A stretch of 64,000 nt of DNA from Prunella strophiata (taxonomy: Eukaryota > Chordata > Aves > Passeriformes > Prunellidae). Positions 10,401 to 22,900 of this stretch are shown here, piece by piece. The stretch's first letter is position 1. The number at the start of each line of letters is the position of its first letter. The position numbers and the translations under genes were made by a program. A model generated the notes under the pieces. The model saw only the letters and a program-made list of their open reading frames with translations, did no database searches and was not told the origin of the DNA. The DNA lies in NCBI GenBank assembly GCA_036583965.1, contig JAZBQD010000015.1, positions 26,634,310 through 26,698,309 of the forward strand, in the 5' to 3' direction.

Positions 10401-12670
10401 GTCAGAACAGAGGAGTAAGAATTTTTAAAACAGCCCTGCAAACACCAAGGTCAGTCAAGAGGGGGAAGAGGTGCTCCAGGTGTCTGAGCTGAGATTCCTC
10501 TGCAGCATTTGTCTGACAACAAATGAAATTCATTTTCCCCAAGATGAGTTGAGTCTGTTCTGCCCATGATGGCAACTGGTGAGTGATCTCTCTCTGCCCT
10601 TATCTCTTTCATTATATTTCCTGTCCCCTGTCCAGCTGAAGAAGGCAGCAATGGAGCAGCTGTGGTGGGCACCTGGCATCCAGCCAGGGTCAGTTCACCA
10701 GAGAGATGAAGGAACCCTTCCTGGGACTTCATTCCAGCTAAGAGGAGCTGAGGGTGGTGTAGCAGAGCCTGTGAAGCCTGACTTTTGTTTTCTCTGTGTT
10801 CTCTTCCTGGGATCACTATGGGCTCCCATTCCAGTATAGCACGTTTAACTCCTGATTTTAAATTTATTAGTACACAGCTAGATGACCTAATGAAGTAACA
10901 GACAAAACATACTGAAAAGCATGTAACACTGGCTGCATAATAATTGCTTAAAATGGGACAGTTTCACATTAGTGGAATTTTTGTTAAAAATACCAATGTG
11001 TGTATTTTTTTTCTCTCCCAGATAAACATTAAAAATGCTGAAAAAGTTAGCACAATAAATAAAGCATTTGCTGAAGTTCAGAAAGAAATCCGGCAGCTGT
11101 CAAAAGGTACCACAGCAGAACCTCAGGACACTCAGCAGGTAATTTCCCTTTGTAAAAATCTGAGGAGAATAAGAAGAATGTCTGTACTTAAAGCATTATA
11201 ATGTGTCTCTTAGACTGCAGGCAATTAGCTCAGTTGGTCAGTATGGTGCTGGTAATACCAAGGTGCTGAGTTCAACCCTTTTAAGGGCCATTTACTTAAG
11301 AGCTGGACTTGATGATCTTTGTGGGTCCCTTCCACCTCAGAATATTCTGTGAATCTGTGAATTCATGCAGTTGCTTTAAAGCTAGAATCCCAGTTTTATG
11401 AACTTCATTTGTGTGGTAATGCTGAAACCTAGTTAGCATGTTCAAATTCTGTATAACTACTAAAGTAAGGAGAGAAGAGGGTGGCAGCCATACTGAAGCA
11501 TGCTTCAAAAGCATATTTTTAAATTATGTTCTAGCTGATTTCTAATTGTTTTTTTTAAGTTAGTCCCACCTCCATCCCCTTGATTTGAAACTTGTATCTC
11601 TACATGAATAGACACAGAGAGGATGAATCTGGCTGTTCCCTACCTGAAGCTCCTGACAGTACTTTGAAACAAACAGTTCTGCCTCTCTGTTCCTGCTTCC
11701 TAAGCTTTTGTATTACCTCATCAGAAGGACCAACACCTGAAGCAGCAATTTCTGTAGTAGAGGTTTTGCCTGCAGCACTTGGGAGTTCAAGACAATATTT
11801 CTCTTGCCTTGGTCTAGTTTTTTTTTTATACAGGCCTACTTGCAGTCTTGCACAAGAATTAATTCATAAAAGTTTAATTCCTGACAAGTTCCTTCATGTA
11901 AACACTTTCTGCTGATGCTCTAGGCACAGTTTCAGGAAGAGAAAGCAGTGCTTCAGGATGAGATGCAGATGAATCCATCCTGCTGTTGGGGGAAGGTGGA
12001 GTAGTGGACATGAGTTGTCAGTGTGCCTGTGGTGATCAAGTTTCTGTACAGCTGGGAGCAACAAAACAAGTGTCAAATACCTTAAGAAGAGGCTGAGGGA
12101 AAAATGAAACATAAGTGACAGTGCTGCCAGCACAGGATGAAGCCAAGCCAGGATTTCAAGGCAGTTGGAGCCAATGGTTCTGTCCCTGCTGGCTTGTTAT
12201 TTATTCCTCCAACAATTCAGACTGAACTACTGCTCCTCTGCTAGTAGGGCTCTACATCACTCAGGCTGTAGTAGTATTTTCTCCAAAGTTGCAAAAATGT
12301 TGTTGAGAGCACTTGTGAACTAAAAGCTGAGCCTGTCTCAGTTGGGCCATGTGTGTTATGTTACTGGTATGATGCTCCCACAGCACAAAGCATTTTCTGC
12401 TTATGTCTCAACTTCAGTGTATCCTGCAATTTCCCCAAATTATTGAAGTATAACTGCAAAATTAAACAAAATTAAATATATTAAGTCAAATTAATCTTCT
12501 GGCCAATGGATATTTATTAGTCTGGGTTTTTTTTTTTTTTTTCAAGCAGAATAAAAAGAAATTGTTTTCTGCTTTAAACTGAAACTCTTTTTTTTCCCCA
12601 GGTTTCCACAAATCTGGAAGAGGAACCAGTAAACGTGGATGCTGCCACAAGCCTGTTATCTCAGTTGTAA
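7464..12670 (+). CDS. RBIS: RBIS, ribosomal biogenesis factor (C8orf59)
   Basis: Three coding exons: 7464-7583, 11022-11138 and 12602-12670, all with GT-AG junctions in phase 0, giving 306 nt and 101 residues (human about 100). Exon 1 starts MGKSRGGAAKGG and ends RPVTSGLKQ (human KPVTTNLKK). Exon 2 encodes INIKNAEKVSTINKAF and EVQKEIRQL (human INIMNEEKVNRVNKAF). Exon 3 ends PVNVDAATSLLSQL (human PVNVDEATRLMALL). Known role of the family: a small basic nucleolar protein needed for large-subunit pre-rRNA processing. The first 40 residues are strongly basic; no membrane segment or signal peptide is seen. The start codon sits in GCCGCCATGG, a perfect Kozak context, under a CCAAT/CRE promoter. Intron 1 carries an ERVL-type LTR, and intron 2 begins close to a SINE. 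Confidence 0.93.
10225..10702 (+). mobile_element. Second ERVL-type solo LTR, internally deleted
   Basis: Shares long blocks with the LTR at 3729-4780: 'gccagctggcttcaggatgg', 'gccaaggcagagcccatcag', the 'ttcattttccccaag' block and the 'gggcacctggcatccag' end. The 5' end and most of the modular middle are missing. It is in the same orientation as the first copy but lies inside RBIS intron 1. RBIS exon 1 and the carbonic anhydrase exon lie between the copies, so they are independent insertions rather than the two LTRs of one provirus. The boundary after 10702 is uncertain. Confidence 0.7.
11217..11364 (+). mobile_element. tRNA-Ile-derived SINE with CR1-like tail (TguSINE1-like)
   Basis: The head aligns with tRNA-Ile(AAU). 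The A box TAGCTCAGTTGG is at 11226-11237, followed by the 'tggtgct(gg)taataccaaggt' anticodon arm. A degenerate B box GAGTTCAACCC lies at 11268-11278, and the acceptor end is GGGCCA at 11285-11290. It continues directly into a CR1 3' tail ('cttgatgatctttgtgggtcccttcc', then 'attctgtgaatctgtgaat'). This composite matches the songbird SINE described from zebra finch. The anticodon loop is altered, so it is not a functional tRNA. It lies in RBIS intron 2, about 80 bp after exon 2. Confidence 0.8.
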
Positions 12671-12740
12671 TGCAAAATGGACAATGAGGGGGTTGCAAGA
12701 AATGAAAGACCACAAATACTAATGGCTTTGTTTGCACAAT

Positions 12741-12749
12741 TTTATTAAA
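12741..12749. promoter_or_regulatory. Overlapping poly(A) signals of RBIS (+) and E2F5 (-)
   Basis: The 9-bp string TTTATTAAA contains ATTAAA on the plus strand (12744-12749), 74 bases after the RBIS stop. On the minus strand it contains AATAAA (12746-12741), about 600 bases after the E2F5 stop, and I saw no other AATAAA on that strand between here and the E2F5 stop. With cleavage 10-30 nt downstream of each signal, the two convergent mRNAs would overlap by a few tens of bases. Confidence 0.65.
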
Positions 12750-13342
12750 AAAATCTTGTTAATATACAAGTATTGGCACACTTCAATACAAACTACAAAC
12801 AGACCTTTCCTATCATCTAGGAAAGTGGAATGTCAGAAGTCAGTGTGAGAAACTTAAAGTGCTAAAACAGAAGGCACTTCACAAAATTGGTTCACTGAAA
12901 CAGTTTAGCATAACTCAAGTTGATACCCTTCACTTTTCAACTTGGCAGTGAAAGTTTTAAAATTGTTTGAAAAGTTAAAAAACAGCTTCTTGGCAGTAAA
13001 GCTTCAAAGAAAATGCTGTTAACTGTGAGCAAGAAGACTAATAATTTTTTAAAAAATGATCAAAAGACTATAAAGTATTTTCACTTTTCTTACTAAAAAA
13101 AGCTCCAAACAATTGGCTTAGACAGAAAAACACTCAGGTGAAAAAGTGCCAGAATTTTTGATAAGAGCCCTTTTTTCTTGTTCTTGAATTTGTTTTGTGA
13201 AGTAGTTAAGGAAGCAAAAGGAAATATACTCCCAGAGTCAGTGAACTAAGAAGTTATACATTCATTATTCAAATACTTAGGTTATGAAGAAGTCTAGATT
13301 GTTACAGTTAGAGGTAGATAAGTAGTCTGGTTGACATAATAT

Positions 13343-16300
13343 CTAATAATTTAGTATCTGCACATCAAAGAGATCACAGACTCCTTCATTATCATCCAGG
13401 TTAAAGTTGTAGTCATCTCCGGGAGTAGGAGAGAGTCGTAAGAGAGGAAAAACTGTAAAGCAGGAATAGTTTAGTTTAAATTAAAACACTTGGAAAATCA
13501 GCCCTATCATATTTCAGTATGTTTGTCATAAGGGTTAGTCTTAATAATTAAAATAGTCTTGACAATCTGACAAGCTCACTGAGATACATATCATGAAAAC
13601 CTGTACTGCATTCAAACTAAGGCAGTAAGTGATCTATCTGCCATTTTTTGCTTGGTATTTAAAGTCAGTTTGCTGAAGTGGAGTGATAGCTGTGGAATAT
13701 GGGTTTAATTTCTTCTTCTGCAGCAGTGGAGTTCCTGAGCAGCTTTTGAAAACTTTAACCAGAAAGCCATAAATTTATTTATATTCCTTTGTCTATATCT
13801 GTACTCTAGAAGCAGAGGCTGTTTCCATGTTAATCACAATACTGGCATGTTCACATAATCCCATCTTGCCCCTTGGATCTTACAACCACATCTCTTTCTG
13901 GGTGAGCCCTGAAGTGGTCTGCTTGAGGGGCAGATATTTTTTCAGGCCTTACAGAATACAGGGCAAAAGGAACAAAGCGGGTCGATTTCCTGTCCTTGCC
14001 TGGCACCTCAGTGAGAGTTGCAGAGAGGTGGGGAGCACATGAATTCTGTAGTAGCTGTGGTTCAGTGCTACACTCATATGGCCAAAGACGTGCAAGAACA
14101 GAAATGGGTGACACTTGTCCTGTTAGTGCACCACAGATGGACATGTATCAGTCTGCATCCAGAACTATAATCTGAAATACTTACTCAAAGCACCTGCAAA
14201 AAGCTTTAGGCAGAGTAGAATTAAACTAGATTTATATCTTAAGGCAGCACACTAGTCATCAGCTTGTTCTTTCTTTTTCCCTATATTAAGTACTGGTGGG
14301 TTATTCATGCAGGTAAGTGCTTGTTGGATTAAGGTTTTCCTGTTTTGACTGTTACATAAAACTGTTGCAGGGAATAGAAAGGGGAGCAAAGACAAGAGTG
14401 ACAGAGGAGGCAACACGGGAAGGAAGTAGTTTCATACTGACTCTTGGCATCGGATTTAACAGATGCCTTCTAAGTGCTGTTCACACAAAAACCATGCTGC
14501 TACTTGTGATTATTAGAAAAGATGCTAAATACTTACCATCAGAAGACATGAGTTCATCAATAATATCTCCACTGATATTTCCTGTGAAAGACAGGAGCAC
14601 ATACTTTATGTATGTGGGGTTTTTTAATAAGTGTTTATAGCAGTCGATACATTCTTTGCATTAAAATACTGAATTGACAAGTACACTATGGCTTGTGCAG
14701 TGTAGGAGCTGCAGAGAAAGTATGCCATATACATGTAAAATATACTAATCTTTGTATCCCTCAGTTTTCCCCCCCAATACATTTTTCCCACTTATCTCTT
14801 AAAACCCAAGAGCCATATACACCATGAGGCTTATTTGGTGGCAAAGAAACTCATTTGCTCAAAATTAGTATGCTCCTCAGAGCTGCTTCAGTGGCTTCAT
14901 TAGAAGATAAACAGAGACCTGTTTTTTCCTCTGTAACTCATTGGTAATTTGGTCACAAAGAAGGGCTCAGGGAACCACTGAAATATTTAAACAGGAATTA
15001 CTGCTTCCTACCTGCAGGCTCCTCCATCTTTGCAATGTCAAATGAGTTTGGCTTGAGAATGCAGTTGACATCCAGAGGCAGCAAGCTCTGGTAGTCACTG
15101 GAGCTGGCTGAGGCTTGGGCACTGTCTCCAGACAGGCTGGGATAAAGCTCTGGCTCCGGAAGGCTGGAGTAAGGGGCTGCGGGGGCTGCGCTGTCCTGCT
15201 GGGTGCTGCCATCTACACAAACAGGAAGGTGCCTTACAAGTCTGTTACAGTGAAACAGAACACACAGCACCTGCCCCCAGCTTTGTCTTTTGAGGAGAAT
15301 GTGGCCAATGTCTGGGATCAGGTAAGAGGAGTCTTCCCCTTCCACAGTCACAGTCACAATTTAATTGTCAATTAATTAAAAGCTCAATAAATTAAGGTAA
15401 TCAAGACCCCTCAGGAATGCAGTTGTAATACAGCATTTTCTTAAATCTTTTCCTACTGCCTATTAATTTACTATTACTATGAAAAAAGTACCTGATATTC
15501 AGGCCGCCTCCTACTGTGGCTATGTGGAAGAAGGTAAGTGACCTTGTGGTACAATAGCTGGAACTGGTGCCTGCATTATCAATCTCATTAAAACGTACGC
15601 GTTCAAATCATATCCTCCGTCAAGAGGTTTGCAATTTTGCTCCATAATGCATTCTGGAGAAGCACCTCAGAATAATTAACAGGATTACATCCAAAACCTG
15701 TTCAGTGTAAGATGGTAAGTTGTGAGGGAAGCATCTGTTTCACCAGACATAAGAGGAAGAGGTGTCTGTAACCTCCTGAGAGCTGTTACTTACTAAGCCC
15801 CTGGAGTAGTTTTTAATTGACAGCTGCTACCCTATGCAAATTCTTCATCTTTCCTTGCCTACCACCTTTTTTTAACAGTTTCTTCTTTCCCTCCAGCTGC
15901 CTTCCTCCCCCACCCACCAGAGGCAGGAAAACCCAGGATCCACCTGATGGTGTGTCCACAGCTGCTGTTGGCTGTAACTCCTGTCCTTGGTTCGGGTCAT
16001 GTTGTTCTGGGGGATTTGGAGGAGCTGCAGCTGGTTTAAGTGGAGTTGCTGGAGCTGCAGGCTGAGATGGGGGCTGTGCAAGGTCATCAGGTGGAGGAAC
16101 TGGAAACACCTGTGGGCTTGGAGGAGCTGGATTCTTTGTTTATAAGCAGCACATGGATAGGTCCTGAACTACTTTTAAGATTGATCTGGTATTTCTTCTG
16201 TCCGTTCTGTCCCTGTAATGATGGTGTATTATGAAAGTTACTGTTCCTTGAGAACTTGGAATGTGATGAAGACTAAGATCAGCTGTTTTAGTCCTCAACA

Positions 16301-19300
16301 TAAAGAAAAAAAACCAAAATCCAACATCACAGCTGCTAACTTGGGTCCTGCAGAGAACCTTACCATTGCCTGAACTGATTTCAGCAGATGGACAAAGATA
16401 GTACCATTGATCAGCTTCATGGCTCTAGCCTTGGATGTTTTTACTGATATTAGACTGTGCTTAGCCTCACTAAAAATAGCTTGTGAAACTTCTCAGGTGA
16501 ATTTCAGCCTTCTATAAGCACAGTGGCTATCACGCTTCATACCATGCTCTCTCCCAACTATGTAAACACTATTTAAAATCAAGTGCTGCAACAACAACAA
16601 CAAAAAGTTAAAGATGGACAGAAGTAAATAATTTGGCCTCCTACTTTAATCTTGACAATTTAATCCTTTTGGCTAAAATGAGATTGCAGTCTGTTTCTCT
16701 ATCCAGTCTAGAACTATGAGACTAAATCTAAATTACATTACAACTAAATCTAAAAGGCTTTTTTATAAGAGATCCATTTTAACAATATAACAGAGAAACT
16801 TGACACATAAAAGTCACTGAATTCTCAAGAGAATTCATAACAACTATGCATTATTTTGAAAGCGGCAACATTTTAAAAGCAAGAGAGAAGAAGAAACCCA
16901 CTTGTGTATTTTGGTTTTAATAGAAAGCAAGGTTACCATTAGTCTATTTAAGTGTACAAAACCCACTTTTTTCTGTCTGGCCTCCCTCTTCTCAACTGAA
17001 ACAGTCCTAATCCTTTATCCTCTCCTCTTGCACATGGATAGAGATAAATCCTCTGCTCTGAAACAGCTCTTCTTTGCCACTATTGCTCTAGAATACTTAG
17101 GTAAACAAGAAATCAGTACATACCTTTTCAGGTCTAGGTACTTCTAACTGTGTACCACAAGGTGCTTGAATTGCTAGAAGTGTATCTCCTGGTCAAACAG
17201 CAATAAGAGTTAAGTGTATTTTTCTTAAGTCTTATATAATATCCACTCAAATGAGATCTGGAAATTCTCTAAGGTCACTTAAAGTACAGTGTAATTTAGC
17301 ATATATAAACTTGTGGTAGGACATGTGCAGTCCCTCTAAGATACAAGTATATTACATAGTTCAAATCACAGAATTCCAATATTTAAGATCATAGTTGCAA
17401 AAACTTTTTCTCACAACAGTACAAGATTTACCATGTTCTTTACCCATTTGTCTTCTAGTTGTGTATATATAACATCAGGTGAAAATATTTAACTAGTTCC
17501 TTTTTTCACAGAATCAGAGAATCATTTAGGTTGGAAAAGACCTCCAAGATCATTGAGTCCAACCTTTGATCACCACCTTGTCAACTAGACCACAGCACTA
17601 AGTGTCATGTCCAGTTGTTCCCTGAATACTGCCATGGATAGTGACTCCACCACCTTCCTGGGTAGCCTGATCCAATGCTTAATCAGCCTTTCTTGAAGAA
17701 ATTTTTCCTAATGTCAAACCTGAACCTCCCTAGTTCAGCTTGAGGCCATGTCCTCTTGTCCTGTCACTGGTTCCCTAGGAGAAGAGATTGACCCCCACCT
17801 GGCTATAGCCTCCTTTCAGGTACTTGTAGACAGTGATAAGGTCTCCCTTCAACCTCCCTTTCTCCAGGCTAAACAACCCCAGCTCCCTCAGCTGCTCCTC
17901 ATACAACTTCAGCTGAACTAGCTCTCTGGTCTAGCTCACTTTATGACTTTGGTGACTGGTGGTACTACAGAGATTTAATGGAAGAAGAGGTATTAATGTT
18001 CATCTTCAGTGCCAGCACTTCCAAGTATCTAAGCTCATGGCTTCCACAGCACATACAACTGGGATGTAACAGCTGTCTATCACACTCATCTGTGGCTTAC
18101 TATGCACATTAAAATGTGTTGGTTAAAATCAGGGGACCACATTTACATGCACAGCACTGGCACAATACTGCAGGCTACTTGCTTACCTGCACATTATTTC
18201 CTCTTTGTTCATAACTAATTTGGAGTAACACTTTTCTTTCTCTGCCTCCTAAGAAACACTTAGGTGAAGTACTATGTGAGCACCGTGCCAGTTGCCTCCA
18301 TGTTTTGTAATGACCAACCTCTTTTCAGGAACAGCCCATTTTTGTTAAATTCTAGTAGTTTTCTAATGTTATGTTTTTATTTAAAAAAGTCTTCCTTGTG
18401 GCAAAGAAAAGATAGTTTGGAGCCTAGCTGGAGGCTGAACAACAATCTTCCCTTGGGTGCCCTGGGATCAGGAGATGATGTCAAGGGAAGTAACCACTGC
18501 CAGCACTTCCTGGCTATTTCTTCAAACCACCTGTACAGGAATCCTTTACATTCAGTAGCAATGCCCCATCACTGATCTTCCGCTGACTGCACTTATACAG
18601 CATCACAAGCTCTGTCTGGCCACAGTTGCCACCAGAAAATGATACAAAATTTGGATCTTCCTGGTTCTTCTAGAGGGTTGGACCAACATGTCCTGTCTTT
18701 GGTTCCATTAATAGCCCATGGCAAGCTGCTGAAAAGTATGAATACCAAAAAAGACACCCAAAACCAGGACTCCAGCTGAGCTTCCATTCTACACAATCTA
18801 TGACTACAACTAGAAAATGCCAGAACTTGGTGGCCATGAACATTATGAGACCTCTACCTAGTAATGATCACTACTGAGTATTTCTCAATTCATAATACTT
18901 GCAGGAAAAAAGCAGGTTAGTTAGCACGCAACCTAGCAGCAACTTACCATTGAAGCAGTTACAGATATCTTCATGGGTGACATATGAAAATGTAATTTAT
19001 GTCAAGGAACATTTTTCTTAAAACAATATAAAAATGGTATTTGCTGTCTTTCAGAAGTTTGTCCAAACTGAGCCCAAACTATAACCTTATTACTGTTAGA
19101 GGTGTAATCAAGGCATTAATTTTGCCTTTCAGAATGGCTTGTTACAAATAACAAGAGTTCTGTGTTTTAAACAAAATACCTGTTTCAGCAAATAAAATAC
19201 AGAAAGAAAAATAGTTGTGTAGCTTGAACGAGAAGAGATTCTTCTAAAAAAGAAGAACATGTAAAATCTCATTTTGAAGACTACCTTTTACCTTGCTAAT

Positions 19301-19893
19301 TTGACAATACAGAATTCAGGTATGTATCAGCATTTCCCAGAATCACACAAAAATACTGCTAGAAGGAACTTCAGAATTCATCTGCCATCCCATTGCTCTG
19401 CCTCAAGGTAGGATCAATCCACTGTTCAGATATTCCAGACAGATGTTTGTCTTTCCTCTTCTGCAAAACCTCCAGTGACCTCTCTCTCCCTGGGAGATCA
19501 ATTCTAGATCAATACGAAAAGTTTTTCCAATTTTTAAGTACTTATCAATAGTATTATAGATAGGAAGGGCACTTTCCTGCTCCCATTCTCAGGTGTCTGT
19601 TTTGCAAGATAGCTAGACACATGTTTACAAGCAATGCAGCTGCAACTCTCTGGTATTTATATACAGGTTTTTTGTTTTTTTTTTTTCCAGTTTGAAACCC
19701 AACAAGCTTCAGGACTTTGTTAAGTCCATTTATCTTTGGGTGATAGTTTCATCTTTTCAAAAGAATGAAGCAACAAAAAAGATTAATGTAAAGCACTGGT
19801 AACAAAATACAAATCTAAGTTCTGGAAAGCACTATCACTAATTTCAAGTAAAACACTAGGATTATGCTATTGACTTAATAGTTACTGCTGTAC

Positions 19894-19929
<36 letters not shown>

Positions 19930-22900
19930 TAAATTATTTTCATGTTACCAATCACACTCATGGAAGTTAAGAAGTCATGTAAATAAGATTTGTATCTTCT
20001 TTTGGTGAAACAAAACCTGGAAAAATACTTGCATTGCCTTGTTGCCTTGCTAAATGAGTTACATTATGCTTTATCCATTACCTACACTTTAACTGTTGCT
20101 TTAATTCTAGTTCCAAAATGCACACCATTAATTTAAAAGGATATTGGTGGTTTGTAGAATCATCCATGACGTTCTTGATACTTTGCTGAAGCCACAATTT
20201 CTGCTGATCCAATTCTTTTTCTTTTAGCTCTAAATCTTCAATTTCAGCTTCCAGATACCTCAGCCTGTCTATGACTTCTTTTGTATTGCAGCCAGCACCT
20301 ACTCCTCTTAAAAAGGTATAAAGGTTCATGAAACCTCAAATAAAAATCTAAAGCAAACATCCAATGATAACTTCTTAAGACTATTTTCAACATTTGGAAA
20401 ATCTACTAATATTCAATATGAAGGAAATAAGCATGTCACTTCCCAGTAGTGTTTTGACAGGAAAATAAAATTTTTTTAATTCAGATCAAATTTAGTATTT
20501 CCCTCTACAAAAATTTTTCTTCATTTGGAACACATTTTTTTTTTCTGTATTGGAGCTGTTTTGCAGGCCCTAGCTCCTTCTCCTAGAATTCTTATCTTGA
20601 GCTTTTACCTTCAGAGACCTAAGAGAAAACAGGTACGGACTGTGGTAGGGCAGGTAGGTGGAGACTGTGTCCTGACAGCCCTCCTAGATTCATTCTGGGT
20701 GAATTTTTCAACTACAGGTGCTAGTTATAAAGTAGCACTACAAGTTTTCTGAAAGAGTCTGTTCTGTGTGCTTTAAACTTGATTTTATATATCACAGACA
20801 CAAGCTAAAGGGAAAACAAATACAGTTCATTTGCAACTTTATAGTACTTCTACAACATCACATTGCTCATTGATTAGCACAAAGTTAACTTTATGGTGTC
20901 ATATCTAGTCAGAAGAAGTAGAAAAAGGCAATTTTTGTTGCTCTTAGGCACGTGAAAATTTGCAGAACTGACATAACTTACTTCCACTGAATGCTGTTTT
21001 TTGACTTCTTCTCAATGAGATCAATCCCCTCGAGAACGTTGGTGATATCATAGATCCTTCTCTTCTGCCTCACAGCAAGCGTATCAGCAGCCTGTTGAGA
21101 GAACAACTATCAGCAACTTGCATGCTGAGGGAAAGCCACTCCCTTGGAAAAATGCCATCTAATGTAACTTCAAAAGAAGGTTCCACTTTTCAAGAGCCGG
21201 ATACCATCATGAGTTCTGAAGTTCAGCACCTGCAGGCAGTGCTACCAAGCACAGGGAGCAGTCCCCTGGCTGCAGGCCAACAGGCTATACCCTAACAGAG
21301 AAGGGAGCTCACAGGGGTTGCAAAGACCGTGGTCAGCAGCTGGAGCATATTCAACTGCACGGAGGAGCTTGCCATGCTCTTTCTGGAGGGCAGGAAAAAG
21401 TATGGAAGGCAGGCAGCAACACCTTGCAGTAAGCCAAGGTGAAGCCTTGCACATACTAAGTTTATCATTCCTTCCACTGACACTTGAGGTATTACAGCCT
21501 TTGTTTGGATTCAGTGGTGCCAGGATACGAAACAACAGGGCTGTAATTTCACAAAGTGGCTGCAGGAGAGCTGCAGATTTCAGGCCAGCGTTGTCCTCGC
21601 ACAAATGCCCCTCGCAGGGCACAAGGGCTCACTCGATCTGTCACAGTGAGCACCAGCACCCTGGTACAGCTGCCAGGGATGTTGCTGCTGACACACAGCC
21701 AGCTGTGCAGTGCATCCGAGGGCTGCCATACCTCGCCCCTCCGAGCAAAGCAGCATCAGGCAGAGGCAACTACTTCATGCCTTACTTCTTTCTCTCCATG
21801 GTGACTTTTGTGTAACTGATGCAAAGAGTTAAGATTAAGCAAATGAGCTAGTCATGCCTTCCACACCTCAAAAGCAGCTCAAGTTCAAAGAATATTCACT
21901 AAAAGAAAGCAGAGAGGAGTCTGACTCTGTAGTTACTTAGGACACTTAAATACAATGGTTACATGGGATTGTATGTATTAAACAAATAGAAGAAAAATAA
22001 AGAGAAAGGTAGGCAAAGACTTCTGAATTTGAGCTAATTCATAAAGGCAAATAATTTCTACTACAGGAACATAATGATTTCTTTCAGTTTGTTCCAACAA
22101 TCTATTAAACGTATGCTTTTTGTAAGCAGCCTATATGAAAGAAAGGTACAGCCTGAGACAACCATAACCTGGAAGGAAAACCAAATTTCTTTGCTTAATA
22201 GTACAATTACCTTTTGCTACTGAAATAAAGTTGAAAGGATAAAAAGAAAGAACAGAGATTAAAAAAAAACATACTCTTATAGCCATGAAGTATAAACACT
22301 GCTCTTTCTCCTTAACAGTGATGTAGCCACTAAACACGGTTTCCACTGACACCATTTACAGCATTTGTCTTTCGTATGTTCTTCTGCATGAGTCTTTTAA
22401 AGTATTTTCTTAACTAACAAAACAAGATGCATGCAAATACATATAAAGTGCAGTTTAGTTCTCTCCGAGGAAAGAGGCTCCTTGATCACTTGTTTCAGTA
22501 GGTTTGCACCTGCTATCTTAATCTGCTATTTCTGCTACATACATACACACTGCTCCCAAGGACTGCAAAAGAACCTTAAAAATCTAGCAAGTGACAGAGG
22601 TGATGCTGTTTGCACAATGCTGAAGCAGCACCCCATGCACCTCGCAGTCTTCAGTTATTCTGCAGGCTGTTCACATTATTCAGTGCAAGGAATGGACAGC
22701 ACACACTCAGATGCTATTCAACTTTCTGCATTTTTTCCCACTGCTCCACATATTTACCTAGGACTTAGTATACCACTTATGGCTTGAACAATGAAGAAGC
22801 TGCTCTGGAGACAGATTTCATTACCTCTTCAAATTTTCCCAAAGGCTTGTCTACAAAATATAAATGCTTTGCTAATCTTAATGTATTTTCAAACTGTACT

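Larger units (their letters stand above)
18992..20144 (-). other. E2F5: U12-type (minor spliceosome) AT-AC intron of E2F5
   Basis: Between exon 3 and exon 4 no GT-AG pair joins the conserved coding sequence. The minus strand instead shows ATATCCTTTT at 20144-20135, the canonical U12 AT-AC donor. TTCCTTGAC at 19009-19001 is a perfect U12 branch-site consensus (TTCCTTRAY). The intron ends ATTAC at 18992, 10 nt after the branch adenosine. Joining 20145 to 18991 gives [18 protein letters not shown], matching human [17 protein letters not shown] in frame. Length is 1153 bp. It contains an old CR1 fragment and a (TA)n tract. E2F-family genes are among those known to keep U12 introns. Confidence 0.93.

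Noticed and set aside
11217..11290. Possible tRNA-Ile gene
   Set aside because: The anticodon loop and B box are mutated and it continues into a CR1 tail, so it is a SINE head rather than a tRNA gene.
16129..16200. Small intron inside E2F5 exon 6 to explain the frame break
   Set aside because: A donor-like AAAGTAGTT and acceptor-like CACAG exist 63 bp apart, but removal would delete the conserved [14 protein letters not shown] block and still not restore frame.
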